In this document: positions 26,076-34,440 of the stretch, piece after piece
Layout of the letters: every line of letters begins with the position of its first letter
Position numbering within the stretch: position 1 is the stretch's first letter
Assembly (NCBI GenBank): GCA_947494325.1
Contig: CANLUS010000004.1
Location: 1 to 64,000, forward strand
Length of the DNA: 64,000 nucleotides
Reading direction: 5' to 3'
Origin: an uncultured Flavobacteriaceae bacterium
GTDB lineage: Bacteria > Bacteroidota > Bacteroidia > Flavobacteriales > Flavobacteriaceae
The notes under the pieces: model-generated
The model's input: only the letters and a program-made list of their open reading frames with translations
Database searches by the model: none
Told to the model about the DNA's origin: nothing
Made by a program: the position numbers and the translations under genes

Positions 26076-26582
26076 ATGCAAAAAATTATTATTACCTTAT
26101 TATTATCAGTTTTCTCTGTTAATTCTCAAGGGCAAGAACTTCAAGAATACAGCACAAAAGAATATACAATTAACTATCCTAAAGATTGGACATTCGATAG
26201 TTCTGGTCAGATGAACACCACTTTTTTACTATTCTCTAAGCTTGAGGAAAATGATACTTTTAGTGAAAATGTAAATCTAATGATACAAGATTTAACAGGT
26301 ATGAATCTTGATTTAAAAGGATATACAGCGTTATCAGTAAAGCAAATTAAATCTGTTAAAGACAGTGAAATCATTGAAAGTAAAGGCCTAAAAAAAAGCG
26401 GAAGAGACTATCATCAAATAATTTGGAAAGGATTTGTTGCTGGACGAGATTTACAGTTTAAACAATTGTATTTTTTAAAAGATAACAAAGCATATTTGGT
26501 AACACTGACTTGCGAACAAAAAGCGTATACCGAGTATGTCAATATAGGAACATCAATTTTGAACAGTTTTACCCTTAAATAA
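26076..26582 (+). CDS. Exported PsbP/DcrB-like protein
   Basis: Protein of 168 residues with a signal peptide (about 1-19, ending NSQGQ). The mature part (FxYTINYPKDWTFD-like start, alternating strands, KAYLVTLTCEQKAY, ILNSFTL end) resembles the PsbP/DcrB alpha-beta sandwich of about 150 residues. Function unknown. It lies within the catabolic operon, 21 bp after the dehydrogenase and 1 bp before the SDR, so it is co-transcribed with cytoplasmic enzymes although it is itself exported. Confidence 0.7.
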   Translation: MQKIIITLLLSVFSVNSQGQELQEYSTKEYTINYPKDWTFDSSGQMNTTFLLFSKLEENDTFSENVNLMIQDLTGMNLDLKGYTALSVKQIKSVKDSEIIESKGLKKSGRDYHQIIWKGFVAGRDLQFKQLYFLKDNKAYLVTLTCEQKAYTEYVNIGTSILNSFTLK

Positions 26583-26583
26583 A

Positions 26584-27369
26584 ATGAATTTAGATTTAAC
26601 TAAAAAAAACGCATTAGTGTGTGGCAGCACTCAAGGTATAGGAAAAGCATCGGCTATAGCTTTAGCCGAATTAGGTGCTAATGTGACGTTAGTCGCTAGA
26701 AATGAAGAAAAATTGAAAGAAGTAGTCGCAGAATTACCCAATAAATATCAAAATCACGGTTATATTGTCGCTGACTTCAGAAATCCTAAACAATTAGGAG
26801 AAAAAGTAGCCGAACGACTGACTACTTTAGGCACGTATCATATCTTAGTAAATAATACCGGTGGCCCATCAGCAGGTCCCGTATTCTCAGCAGATGTAGA
26901 AGCTTTTGAAAATGCCTTTACTCAACATTTAAAGTGTAATCATACACTTGCTCAAACCTTAGTACCGGCTATGAAGGAAGCCGATTTCGGAAGAATTATT
27001 AATATCATTTCTACTTCTGTAAAACAGCCCTTAGATGGCTTGGGTGTCTCAAACACTATTCGCGGTGCTGTTGCGAATTGGAGTAAAACATTGGCGAATG
27101 AACTTGCCGAGTTTGGTATTACTGTAAACAACGTTCTTCCGGGCGCCACTGCTACCGAACGTCTTAGTGAAATTATTAAGGATAAGGCTGCTAAAAGTGG
27201 CAAATCTGCAGAAGATATTTCAAGAGCTATGAAGAATAGTATCCCAGCAAAACGTTTCGCCCAACCAGGTGAGATTGCGAACGCTGTGGCTTTTTTAGCC
27301 AGTGAAGCCGCTGCTTACATCAACGGAATAAATGTGCCGGTTGATGGTGGGCGAACGAAAAGTTTGTAA
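26584..27369 (+). CDS. Atypical short-chain dehydrogenase/reductase in the 3-hydroxyanthranilate operon
   Basis: Protein of 261 residues with a Rossmann fold: CGSTQGIGKA for cofactor binding, NNTGGP, a catalytic-Ser candidate in IISTSVKQP, and the C-terminal NGINVPVDGG. The invariant YxxxK is missing: the corresponding stretch is S156-N-T-I-R160, with Ser for Tyr and Arg for Lys. I know a branch of bacterial SDRs with the same LSN..R pattern but no firm function. In the operon it could reduce a muconate-type intermediate; this is inference. Confidence 0.87.
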   Translation: MNLDLTKKNALVCGSTQGIGKASAIALAELGANVTLVARNEEKLKEVVAELPNKYQNHGYIVADFRNPKQLGEKVAERLTTLGTYHILVNNTGGPSAGPVFSADVEAFENAFTQHLKCNHTLAQTLVPAMKEADFGRIINIISTSVKQPLDGLGVSNTIRGAVANWSKTLANELAEFGITVNNVLPGATATERLSEIIKDKAAKSGKSAEDISRAMKNSIPAKRFAQPGEIANAVAFLASEAAAYINGINVPVDGGRTKSL

Positions 27370-27468
27370 CTTTAAACCACCGTATAATTGGTAGTTCAGG
27401 AAGTAAACAGCTTCAAGTTCATATTAATAATTTCTTGAAATAAATTCAGGAAGATAAAAGTTAACATC

Positions 27469-28002
27469 ATGAGTAAATTAGTTTCTCCTTTAAATTTTAA
27501 AGATTGGATTGAAGAAAACCGACATTTATTAAAGCCTCCAGTAGGCAACAAATGTGTTTGGAAGGATGGTGATTTTATCGTTATGGTTGTTGGTGGGCCA
27601 AATAGCAGAAAAGATTATCACTATAACGAAACCCCTGAGTTCTTCTATCAAGTAGAAGGTGATATTGTGCTAAAAATTATTGATAAAGGCACGCCAAAAG
27701 ATGTTCACATTAAAGAAGGTGATATTTATTTACTTCCTCCAAAAGTGCCACATTCGCCACAACGAGGAGCCAATACTGTAGGATTAGTCATTGAGTACAA
27801 GCGTCCAAAAGGTATGCGCGATGCTTTGCTTTGGTTTTGCGAAAATTGTGTAACAAAATTATACGAGGAAGATTTTACGGTAAAGAACATTGAAACTGAT
27901 ATGCCAAAAATTTTCGATAATTATTATAGTGATCATGACAAACGTACTTGTCCGAATTGTGATGCTATTATGCAACCACCTCAAAAAGTAAAAATTGATT
28001 AA
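27469..28002 (+). CDS. nbaC: 3-hydroxyanthranilate 3,4-dioxygenase
   Basis: Cupin-fold Fe(II) ring-cleavage enzyme of 177 residues. The metal ligands are seen as HYNETPEFF (His and Glu) and PHSPQRG (His). Two CxxC pairs in the C-terminus (CENC and CPNC) form the rubredoxin-like iron site of the bacterial enzyme. The product is 2-amino-3-carboxymuconate semialdehyde, the substrate of the next gene. It is separated from that gene by no bases. Confidence 0.95.
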   Translation: MSKLVSPLNFKDWIEENRHLLKPPVGNKCVWKDGDFIVMVVGGPNSRKDYHYNETPEFFYQVEGDIVLKIIDKGTPKDVHIKEGDIYLLPPKVPHSPQRGANTVGLVIEYKRPKGMRDALLWFCENCVTKLYEEDFTVKNIETDMPKIFDNYYSDHDKRTCPNCDAIMQPPQKVKID

Positions 28003-29085
28003 ATGAAGCGCAAACTACGTATTAACGGTCATTCACATCTACTACCTTATCCCGAAGAGATTCCGCAATTCATGCAAGACAAAGGAATTTTTTGGGTTGA
28101 TAAAGATCGAAAGTTTATGTTGCAGAAAGACTGGAGGAGACCTGTGACCGATTCTAGTTTCTTTTTAGATGAGAAATTAGAATGGATGGAACGCTTTGAT
28201 CTAGATCATGCAGTAGTATTAAATTTATCACAACTATATGGCAACGGCCTGCGAGTTGAAGAAATGAAACAAGCTTTGCGCTTTCAAAATGATTTTAATG
28301 CCAAGGTACAACACGATAATCCTAGTAAGTTTACCTGCGGTTTTGTTGTACACCCTGGGTTTGTGAAAGGCGCTTGTTGGGAAATAGAACGTTGTGTGGA
28401 GCAATTAGATATGCGTTTACTATGTCTTCCCACACATTATATGGATACAATTGGCACCTGGCGGTGTATCTTCGATGAGGAAAATGAGCCTATTTTTGAA
28501 TTGGCCAATAAGTATAACCTAGCTGTTGAAATTCACCCCTACGATGGGGAGAAATTTATCAAATTAGAAAACACCTCATGGCGTTTTCATCTTATATGGA
28601 TGTTAGCTCAATGTGCGGATGCCTATCATTTTTTAACGCTTAATGGATATCCCGATAAATATCCAAATATGCGTACGTGTTTCGCTCATGGCGGACAATT
28701 GGCACAAATGAACTTAGGAAGACGAATTCAAGGGTTCGATGGCAGACCTGATTTATTTGAGGGCAAGACGCATCCGCGTAAAGCCGTTGGTCATAAAAAT
28801 ATCTTCTTTGATACTTTGGTACATGATACGGGTTCTTTAAAATTACTCGTGGAAAATCAAGGAGCGCATCAAGTTTTAGTAGGTTTAGACGATCCATACC
28901 CCTTAGGAGAAATGGAAAGTGAAAAACAATCTTCGTATCCAGGGAAAATATTAGATTTAGCTATGGAACGAGCTATTATCACACAAGATCAGTGTGATGC
29001 AATGTGGCAAGATAATGTGTTGCAATGGTTATATGGCGACGATAAACTCGGAAAGCAAACCTTAATTGATAAAATTTTAAAATAA
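28003..29085 (+). CDS. 2-amino-3-carboxymuconate-6-semialdehyde decarboxylase (ACMSD)
   Basis: Amidohydrolase-fold, zinc-dependent decarboxylase of 360 residues (NbaD type). The HxH metal pair is NGHSHLLP, then a His in VEIHPYD, CFAHGG, and a late Asp in VGLDDPYPLG. It removes CO2 to give 2-aminomuconate semialdehyde, which the upstream dehydrogenase then oxidises. Last gene of the operon. Start ATG immediately follows the nbaC stop. Confidence 0.94.
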   Translation: MKRKLRINGHSHLLPYPEEIPQFMQDKGIFWVDKDRKFMLQKDWRRPVTDSSFFLDEKLEWMERFDLDHAVVLNLSQLYGNGLRVEEMKQALRFQNDFNAKVQHDNPSKFTCGFVVHPGFVKGACWEIERCVEQLDMRLLCLPTHYMDTIGTWRCIFDEENEPIFELANKYNLAVEIHPYDGEKFIKLENTSWRFHLIWMLAQCADAYHFLTLNGYPDKYPNMRTCFAHGGQLAQMNLGRRIQGFDGRPDLFEGKTHPRKAVGHKNIFFDTLVHDTGSLKLLVENQGAHQVLVGLDDPYPLGEMESEKQSSYPGKILDLAMERAIITQDQCDAMWQDNVLQWLYGDDKLGKQTLIDKILK

Positions 29086-29109
29086 ACTTTAGTCGCTTTG
29101 AATTAGGTT

Positions 29110-29691
29110 CTATTCAACTGTAAACCTATAAATTCCTTCTTCATCAGAATTTGAAATGTTAGTGGTTAATTGTAAGCTTCCTAAAGGACTTTGTGTATCA
29201 AAAGCAACAATATATAAGTTGTCTTTTATTATAGATGTTTTCAAAACATATGATCCTAATTCCGTTAACTTAATACCTATTTTACTTGAAAAAGAGGCAC
29301 TTGTTTCATTATAAGGTGATATAATGTTGAAAAAAGGGCTTTGATCCTGGATAAAAATTTCTCCCTGAATTTCTTCAGTAGTTGTTACAAAAACAGGTAT
29401 TTCTTCACCATTTAATCCTATTCTATTTATCTCCAGAGAATAATCTAAACCTAATTGGTCTGTTGACATATAGTCCCTAACATTAATTGTTTTTCCATTT
29501 TTCGTTATCTGTTGATTATTTATGGTGGTTGTTATAGTAAGGTATTCTCCTACAGAAAATGCTGATTTATTATCCTCAATTTCAATCAAACTTAAATTTT
29601 CAACAACCTCATCTGGTTTATATTCCTCATCACATTGAAAGGCCGATAACAAACACACTAGCGCAAAATAAAATCCTACTTTTTTTCTCAT
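29110..29691 (-). CDS. Hypothetical lipoprotein
   Basis: Protein of 193 residues with a lipoprotein-like leader (VCLLSAFQC, Cys at about residue 20, followed by acidic DEEYKPDE). The mature part is probably all-beta, with Ile/Thr-rich strands and an Asn- and Gln-rich middle. The acidic stretch after Cys is common in surface-exposed Bacteroidota lipoproteins. No known domain is recognised. It is convergent with the ACMSD gene. Confidence 0.65.
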   Translation of the reverse strand: MRKKVGFYFALVCLLSAFQCDEEYKPDEVVENLSLIEIEDNKSAFSVGEYLTITTTINNQQITKNGKTINVRDYMSTDQLGLDYSLEINRIGLNGEEIPVFVTTTEEIQGEIFIQDQSPFFNIISPYNETSASFSSKIGIKLTELGSYVLKTSIIKDNLYIVAFDTQSPLGSLQLTTNISNSDEEGIYRFTVE

Positions 29692-29822
29692 GCTTAAAAG
29701 ATGTTACATTAATAAAAGGTTGCGTAAGATTCCTTAAAATTTAAAATATCAAAGTTCAAAAATTCTCAATACTTACAGAATATTACTATCTTGTATATCT
29801 AACCCATTAACCATTATCTATT

Positions 29823-30041
29823 ATGAAAAAAATTGGAGGATATATTGCTCTATTTGGTGTTTTAGCCATTGTGTTACCTTTTTTTAATTTACAATTACGG
29901 CTATTAAGCTGGATTGATAATTGGGGTGAAACAGTTTCTTGGGCTATCAAGATAGGGCTCATCGTAGTTGGGGCAGCCATGTTTTTATTTGGAGGTTCCA
30001 ATACTGTATCTAAACCCGAAGAAACAACTGATACCGAATAA
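29823..30041 (+). CDS. Small two-TM membrane protein
   Basis: Protein of 72 residues with two hydrophobic segments (about residues 4-28 and 41-60) and an acidic tail (EETTDTE). The start ATG, the strong bidirectional terminator right after the stop and the clean hydrophobic pattern support a real gene. Function unknown. Confidence 0.65.
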   Translation: MKKIGGYIALFGVLAIVLPFFNLQLRLLSWIDNWGETVSWAIKIGLIVVGAAMFLFGGSNTVSKPEETTDTE

Positions 30042-30044
30042 CAC

Positions 30045-30077
30045 AAAAAAGCCTCAATACAATATTGAGGCTTTTTT
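30045..30077. terminator. Bidirectional Rho-independent terminator
   Basis: GCCTCAATA (30051-30059) pairs perfectly with TATTGAGGC (30063-30071) across a 3-nt loop. A and T runs lie on the two sides, so it serves both the small membrane protein gene and the convergent hppD. Confidence 0.92.
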
Positions 30078-30094
30078 AATTTTATTAAAGAGGT

Positions 30095-31255
30095 TTATAA
30101 AGTTCCTCTATTTGCTTGTTCTCTTTCTATCGCTTCAAACAAGGCTTTAAAATTACCTACCCCAAACGATTGTGCTCCTTTACGTTGTATAACTTCAAAA
30201 AACATTGTTGGTCGATCTACAATGGTCTTAGTAAATATTTGTAATAAATAACCTTCTTCATCCCTATCTATCAAAATACCATGCCTCTTCAATACTTCAA
30301 CATCTTCATCAATTTCACCAACACGATCTAATAAATCATCATAATACTCGTCAGGAACATATAAAAATTCAACTCCACGTTCACGCATAGCAGATACGGT
30401 AGCTACGATATCATCAGTCGCTACTGCGATATGCTGTACTCCTGGCCCCTTGTAAAAGTCGAGATATTCTTCAATTTGAGATTTTTTCTTTCCTTTTGCT
30501 GGTTCATTAATAGGAAATTTTATTCTTCCATTTCCATTTGACATCACCTTACTCATCAATGCCGTAAAATCTGTTGAAATATCATCATCAGTAAAAGAAA
30601 TAATTTGTGCAAAGCCCATAACTCTTGCATAGAATTCGCACCATTGTTTCATTTCTCCCCATCCAACATTACCAACCATATGATCAATAAATTTTAATCC
30701 AACGGAAGCCGGATTATAATGGGACTCCCATTTTTTATAACCTGGTAAAAATATCCCGGTATAATTTTTTCGTTCTACAAAAATATGAACCGTTTCACCA
30801 TACGTATAAATACCAGAACGGATAACATACCCATTCTCATCTTCCTCTTTAACTGGTTCTAAATATGGTTTCGCTCCTCTCTTTGTTGTTTCCTCAAAGG
30901 CTTTCGTGGCATCTTCTACCCATAGCGCTACTACCTTTACACCATCTCCATGTTCTACGATGTGCTCATTAATAACACCATCATTTGTTAATGGAGTCGT
31001 TAAAACCAACCGAATTTTGTCTTGCTCCAATACGTAAGAAACCCGATCTTTTACTCCTGTTTCTAATCCTGCATAGGCCTCAGATTGAAATCCGAAAGCG
31101 GTTTTATAAAAATGTGCCGACTGCTTGGCATTACCTACATATAATTCTACGTAATCTGTTCCTAAGAGCGGTAAGAAATCTTCCGCTTCGTCAAATATTT
31201 TTTTTAGTCCGTATTCTGTATTTTGTAAATCTTTTAAATTTTTTATGTCTGCCAT
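30095..31255 (-). CDS. hppD: 4-hydroxyphenylpyruvate dioxygenase
   Basis: Fe(II) enzyme of 386 residues in the vicinal-oxygen-chelate fold that turns 4-hydroxyphenylpyruvate into homogentisate. Iron ligands are visible as the His of IDHMVGNV, the His of GVQHIAVATDD and the Glu of MFFEVIQRKG near the end. An N-terminal VOC half with its own beta-alpha repeats spans about residues 25-170. It sits downstream of hmgA, the next enzyme in the pathway. Confidence 0.96.
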   Translation of the reverse strand: MADIKNLKDLQNTEYGLKKIFDEAEDFLPLLGTDYVELYVGNAKQSAHFYKTAFGFQSEAYAGLETGVKDRVSYVLEQDKIRLVLTTPLTNDGVINEHIVEHGDGVKVVALWVEDATKAFEETTKRGAKPYLEPVKEEDENGYVIRSGIYTYGETVHIFVERKNYTGIFLPGYKKWESHYNPASVGLKFIDHMVGNVGWGEMKQWCEFYARVMGFAQIISFTDDDISTDFTALMSKVMSNGNGRIKFPINEPAKGKKKSQIEEYLDFYKGPGVQHIAVATDDIVATVSAMRERGVEFLYVPDEYYDDLLDRVGEIDEDVEVLKRHGILIDRDEEGYLLQIFTKTIVDRPTMFFEVIQRKGAQSFGVGNFKALFEAIEREQANRGTL

Positions 31256-31300
31256 AATCTTTCTTTTTATGTCAAGTTGCGCTATGTTCGAATATCTATA

Positions 31301-31370
31301 TAAGAATTCTTCACTTCGCTTTGAATGACAATTAATTTATTTTCTGAATTCCTGTCAATGCAGGATTAAC
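31301..31370. repeat. Degenerate intergenic palindromic sequence
   Basis: The hmgA-hppD gap holds a TTCTTCACTTCG...GAATGACAA stretch and a CCTG-TCAATG-CAGG hairpin (about 31351-31364). Both look like worn copies of short dispersed repeats common in Bacteroidota intergenic DNA. A similar fragment occurs at about 32641-32680. Confidence 0.3.
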
Positions 31371-31376
31371 AAGTTT

Positions 31377-32543
31377 TTAATGATTTTCGTCCAACCACGA
31401 GGTATGATAATCTCCGGTATCAATTTTCATTGCTTCTTCAGTAACCATTAAAGGTTTAAAGGTATCAACCATCACTGCTAGCTCTGCGGTTTCTGTTTGA
31501 CCAATACTTCGTTCCATTGCTCCTGGGTGAGGTCCATGCGGAATTCCCGCTGGGTGCAATGTTACTTGTCCTAATCCAATATTATTTCTACTCATAAAAT
31601 CACCATCAACATAATACAATACCTCATCAGAATCAATATTACTATGATTATAAGGTGCCGGTATTGATTGCGGGTGGTAATCATACAATCTTGGTACAAA
31701 TGAACAAATCACAAAAGCACTTGTTTCGAAGGTCTGGTGCACTGGTGGAGGTTGGTGTACTCTTCCAGTAATAGGTTCAAAATCGTGTATTGAAAATTTA
31801 TATGGATAATTATATCCATCCCATCCAACAACGCTAAAAGGGTGATAAGCATAGATATATTCGTGAATCATATCCTGCTTTTTCACTTTCAATATAAAAT
31901 CGCCTTTGTCGGTATGCGTTTCTAATTCACTTGGTGGATGCATATCGCGTTCGCAATATGGTGAATGTTCTAAATGTTGACCAAACCAATTTCGATATCG
32001 TTTGGGCGTATAAACTGGGTGTTTCGATTCAACAATAAAGAGACGATTATCAGCTGTATCAAAATCAATTTGATAGATCATTCCCCGAGGAATTACCAGA
32101 TAATCACCATATTCAAAATCTATATTTCCCAAGAATGTACGAAGCTTCCCAGTTCCTTTATGAATGAATAATACCTCATCAGAATCTGTATTTTTGTAAA
32201 AATAGCTTCGTAAAGATTCCTTAGGCGCAGCTAAGGCTATATAACAATCACTATTCGCCAGAATGATTTTTCTGCTTTCTAAAAAATCGTCTGTTGCAGA
32301 AACTTCAAAACCTTTTAAACTCAAGGCCTTCATATTTTTAACTACTGCTATTTTCGGTGACACATCATATGATTTTAGCACCTCTTTAACCTGTGTTGGA
32401 CGATGTGTATGGTAAAGCAATGACGACATACCATCAAAGCCAATAGTACCGAACAATTCTTCATAATAGAATTGGCCTTCTAGGCCTTTAAAAATAGTAT
32501 GTCTTTTGGGTGGTATGTTACCTAATGTATGATATCTAGGCAT
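31377..32543 (-). CDS. hmgA: Homogentisate 1,2-dioxygenase
   Basis: Cupin-type Fe(II) ring-cleavage enzyme of 388 residues, shorter than the roughly 430-residue proteobacterial and animal form but typical for Bacteroidota. Conserved patches include HRPTQV, the DEVLFIHKGTGKL and GDYLVIPRG cupin motifs, and the late IPHGPHPGAMER. It makes maleylacetoacetate; the isomerase and hydrolase that follow are not in this window. Confidence 0.94.
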   Translation of the reverse strand: MPRYHTLGNIPPKRHTIFKGLEGQFYYEELFGTIGFDGMSSLLYHTHRPTQVKEVLKSYDVSPKIAVVKNMKALSLKGFEVSATDDFLESRKIILANSDCYIALAAPKESLRSYFYKNTDSDEVLFIHKGTGKLRTFLGNIDFEYGDYLVIPRGMIYQIDFDTADNRLFIVESKHPVYTPKRYRNWFGQHLEHSPYCERDMHPPSELETHTDKGDFILKVKKQDMIHEYIYAYHPFSVVGWDGYNYPYKFSIHDFEPITGRVHQPPPVHQTFETSAFVICSFVPRLYDYHPQSIPAPYNHSNIDSDEVLYYVDGDFMSRNNIGLGQVTLHPAGIPHGPHPGAMERSIGQTETAELAVMVDTFKPLMVTEEAMKIDTGDYHTSWLDENH

Positions 32544-32739
32544 AATTTAATGTATTAATGAATTTAATAAATAATGTAGTAGCACGTGAGAATAACTCCT
32601 ACATTTTAGCATGCTCAATTGATACATTAATCAATTCATTCAGGATTTCTTTTCATCAAGAATTTTAGGAATGACAACAAATCTTTAAAAGAAGTATCCA
32701 TCGTTTTAAGTTGAGTGCATTGTAAAGGTACTCATTTTT

Positions 32740-33069
32740 TTAAGATTCGGGTGCCAATTTTATTTCCAACCCTTCAAGTTCGGGAGTAATTGGAATTTGA
32801 CAGCCGAGGCGACTATTATCTTCCACATAAAAGGCTTCTGCGAGCATCATATCTTCATCGACACCCATCTCTGGAAGTTTATGATCCGACAACACATAAC
32901 ATTGACAGGAAGCACACATAGCCATGCCACCGCAAACGCCAATTGTACCTTCGGGAGCCAACTCATATGAACGCACTATTTCCATCATGTTCATTGCCAT
33001 GTCAGTTGGAGCTACTATATCATGTGTTACTCCTTCTCTATCCGTTATTTTTATGTTTATGTCACTCAT
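32740..33069 (-). CDS. [2Fe-2S] ferredoxin, adrenodoxin-like
   Basis: Electron carrier of 109 residues. The cluster ligands are C46, C52, C55 and C90 (C-x5-C-x2-C...C), an adrenodoxin/Isc-Fdx-type spacing; C57 is extra. It is the last gene of an operon that carries its probable reductase 2 bp upstream, and further upstream Fe-S scaffold and carrier genes. Likely roles are Fe-S cluster assembly or supply of electrons to oxygenases. Confidence 0.93.
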   Translation of the reverse strand: MSDINIKITDREGVTHDIVAPTDMAMNMMEIVRSYELAPEGTIGVCGGMAMCASCQCYVLSDHKLPEMGVDEDMMLAEAFYVEDNSRLGCQIPITPELEGLEIKLAPES

Positions 33070-33071
33070 AT

Positions 33072-34127
33072 TTAGTTAATCGCTTTTACCACCGCTTTCG
33101 GTGCTTCCTTTTTAGAGCCATCAAATCCTTCTACACCTCCAACAGTTGTATATTTCATCACATACTTCTTATCCGGAAAAATACGTTTGTAAGCACTCTG
33201 ACACATCAGGGTGGCTTCATGAAATCCACAAAGGATTAGTTTTAATTTACCCGGATAGGTATTAACATCACCAATTGCATAAATTCCAGGAATATTTGTT
33301 TGATAATCTAAAGCGTTATTTACTTTTATGGCATTCTTTTCGATGTCTAAGCCCCAATTTGCTATAGGCCCTAATTTAGGAGACAATCCGAACAAGGGGA
33401 TAAAATGATCCGTTTCTAAGACAAATGATTCTCGGTCTTTTTGACTGATAGCTACTCCTTTTACGTGTTGATCTCCAACTACTTCAGTTACTTCCGCAGG
33501 TGTTATTAAGGTAATTTTGCCTTTATTTTTTAATTCTTGTACTTTTTCAACAGAATCTAATGCGCCTCTAAACTCATTTCGACGATGTACTAATGTTACA
33601 CTTGAGGCAACATCAGCTAAGAAAATTGACCAATCTAAGGCCGAATCACCACCACCTGCAATGACTATTTTTTTATCTCTATAGATTTCAGGCTCCCGAA
33701 TCATATATTCAACACCTTTATCTTCGAAATTAGCAATGGTTGGTATTGGAGGTTTTCTAGGTTCAAAACTACCCAATCCGCCCGCAATCGCCACTATTGG
33801 AGCATGGTGTTTTGTTCCTTTATTTGTAGTAACCACAAAGGTTTCATCCTCTAACTTCTCAATCGTTTCTGCTCGTTCTCCCAAAGTAAACCCAGGTTCA
33901 AATGGCTTGATTTGTTCCATCAAATTATCCACCAGGTCGCCTGCCAATACTTCAGGGAATGCGGGGATATCATAAATAGGTTTTTTTGGGTAAATTTCTG
34001 AACATTGACCTCCTGCCTGTGGTAATGCATCAATTAAATGACACTTCAATTTCAATAAACCAGCTTCAAAAACAGTAAAAAGTCCAGTAGGACCTGCGCC
34101 TATGATGAGTATATCTGTTTTAATCAT
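33072..34127 (-). CDS. Ferredoxin-NADP reductase, thioredoxin-reductase-like
   Basis: FAD enzyme of 351 residues. FAD-binding GAGPTGL comes at the N-terminus, NADP-binding AGGGDSALDWS in the middle, and the second FAD motif GIYAIGDVNTYPG late. No CxxC redox pair is present, which separates it from thioredoxin reductase and fits the YumC type of ferredoxin/flavodoxin-NADP reductase. The C-terminal extension with an aromatic (KYTTVGGVEGF) is usual for that type. The ferredoxin next door is the likely partner. Confidence 0.9.
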   Translation of the reverse strand: MIKTDILIIGAGPTGLFTVFEAGLLKLKCHLIDALPQAGGQCSEIYPKKPIYDIPAFPEVLAGDLVDNLMEQIKPFEPGFTLGERAETIEKLEDETFVVTTNKGTKHHAPIVAIAGGLGSFEPRKPPIPTIANFEDKGVEYMIREPEIYRDKKIVIAGGGDSALDWSIFLADVASSVTLVHRRNEFRGALDSVEKVQELKNKGKITLITPAEVTEVVGDQHVKGVAISQKDRESFVLETDHFIPLFGLSPKLGPIANWGLDIEKNAIKVNNALDYQTNIPGIYAIGDVNTYPGKLKLILCGFHEATLMCQSAYKRIFPDKKYVMKYTTVGGVEGFDGSKKEAPKAVVKAIN

Positions 34128-34200
34128 TCAAAATAAAAATATGACTACAAATGTAGCCCAATCAACATATCTAATAACTGATAAAAGTCAATTTATTAAA

Positions 34201-34440
34201 CTATTCTATATTAATAACTTCCTGAATTTGTGGGGCATACTTTTTAATAGTTGCTTCCACTCCATTCTTCAATGTCATTTGGTTCACAGAACAGCTAATA
34301 CAAGCACCTTCTAATTGAACTTTTACAACATCATTATCAATTGAGACTAATGAAATGTTTCCTCCATCTGCTTCTAAAAAAGGCCTGATTTCTGTCAATG
34401 CCTTTTCTACATTTGATTTTAATTCTTGTGTACTCATCAT
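34201..34440 (-). CDS. NifU-like C-terminal-domain Fe-S protein
   Basis: Protein of 79 residues made of a single NifU_C domain. The Fe-S binding CxxC is ACISCSV, preceded by IRPFLEADGGNISLV. Such stand-alone domains bind and pass on Fe-S clusters. It starts directly at the stop of the Mrp gene and is 73 bp from the reductase, in one operon. Confidence 0.92.
   Translation of the reverse strand: MMSTQELKSNVEKALTEIRPFLEADGGNISLVSIDNDVVKVQLEGACISCSVNQMTLKNGVEATIKKYAPQIQEVINIE

Noticed and set aside
32544-32739. A possible small RNA gene in the gap before hmgA
   Set aside because: No perfect -7 element with a downstream terminator is present; only weak palindromes were found.
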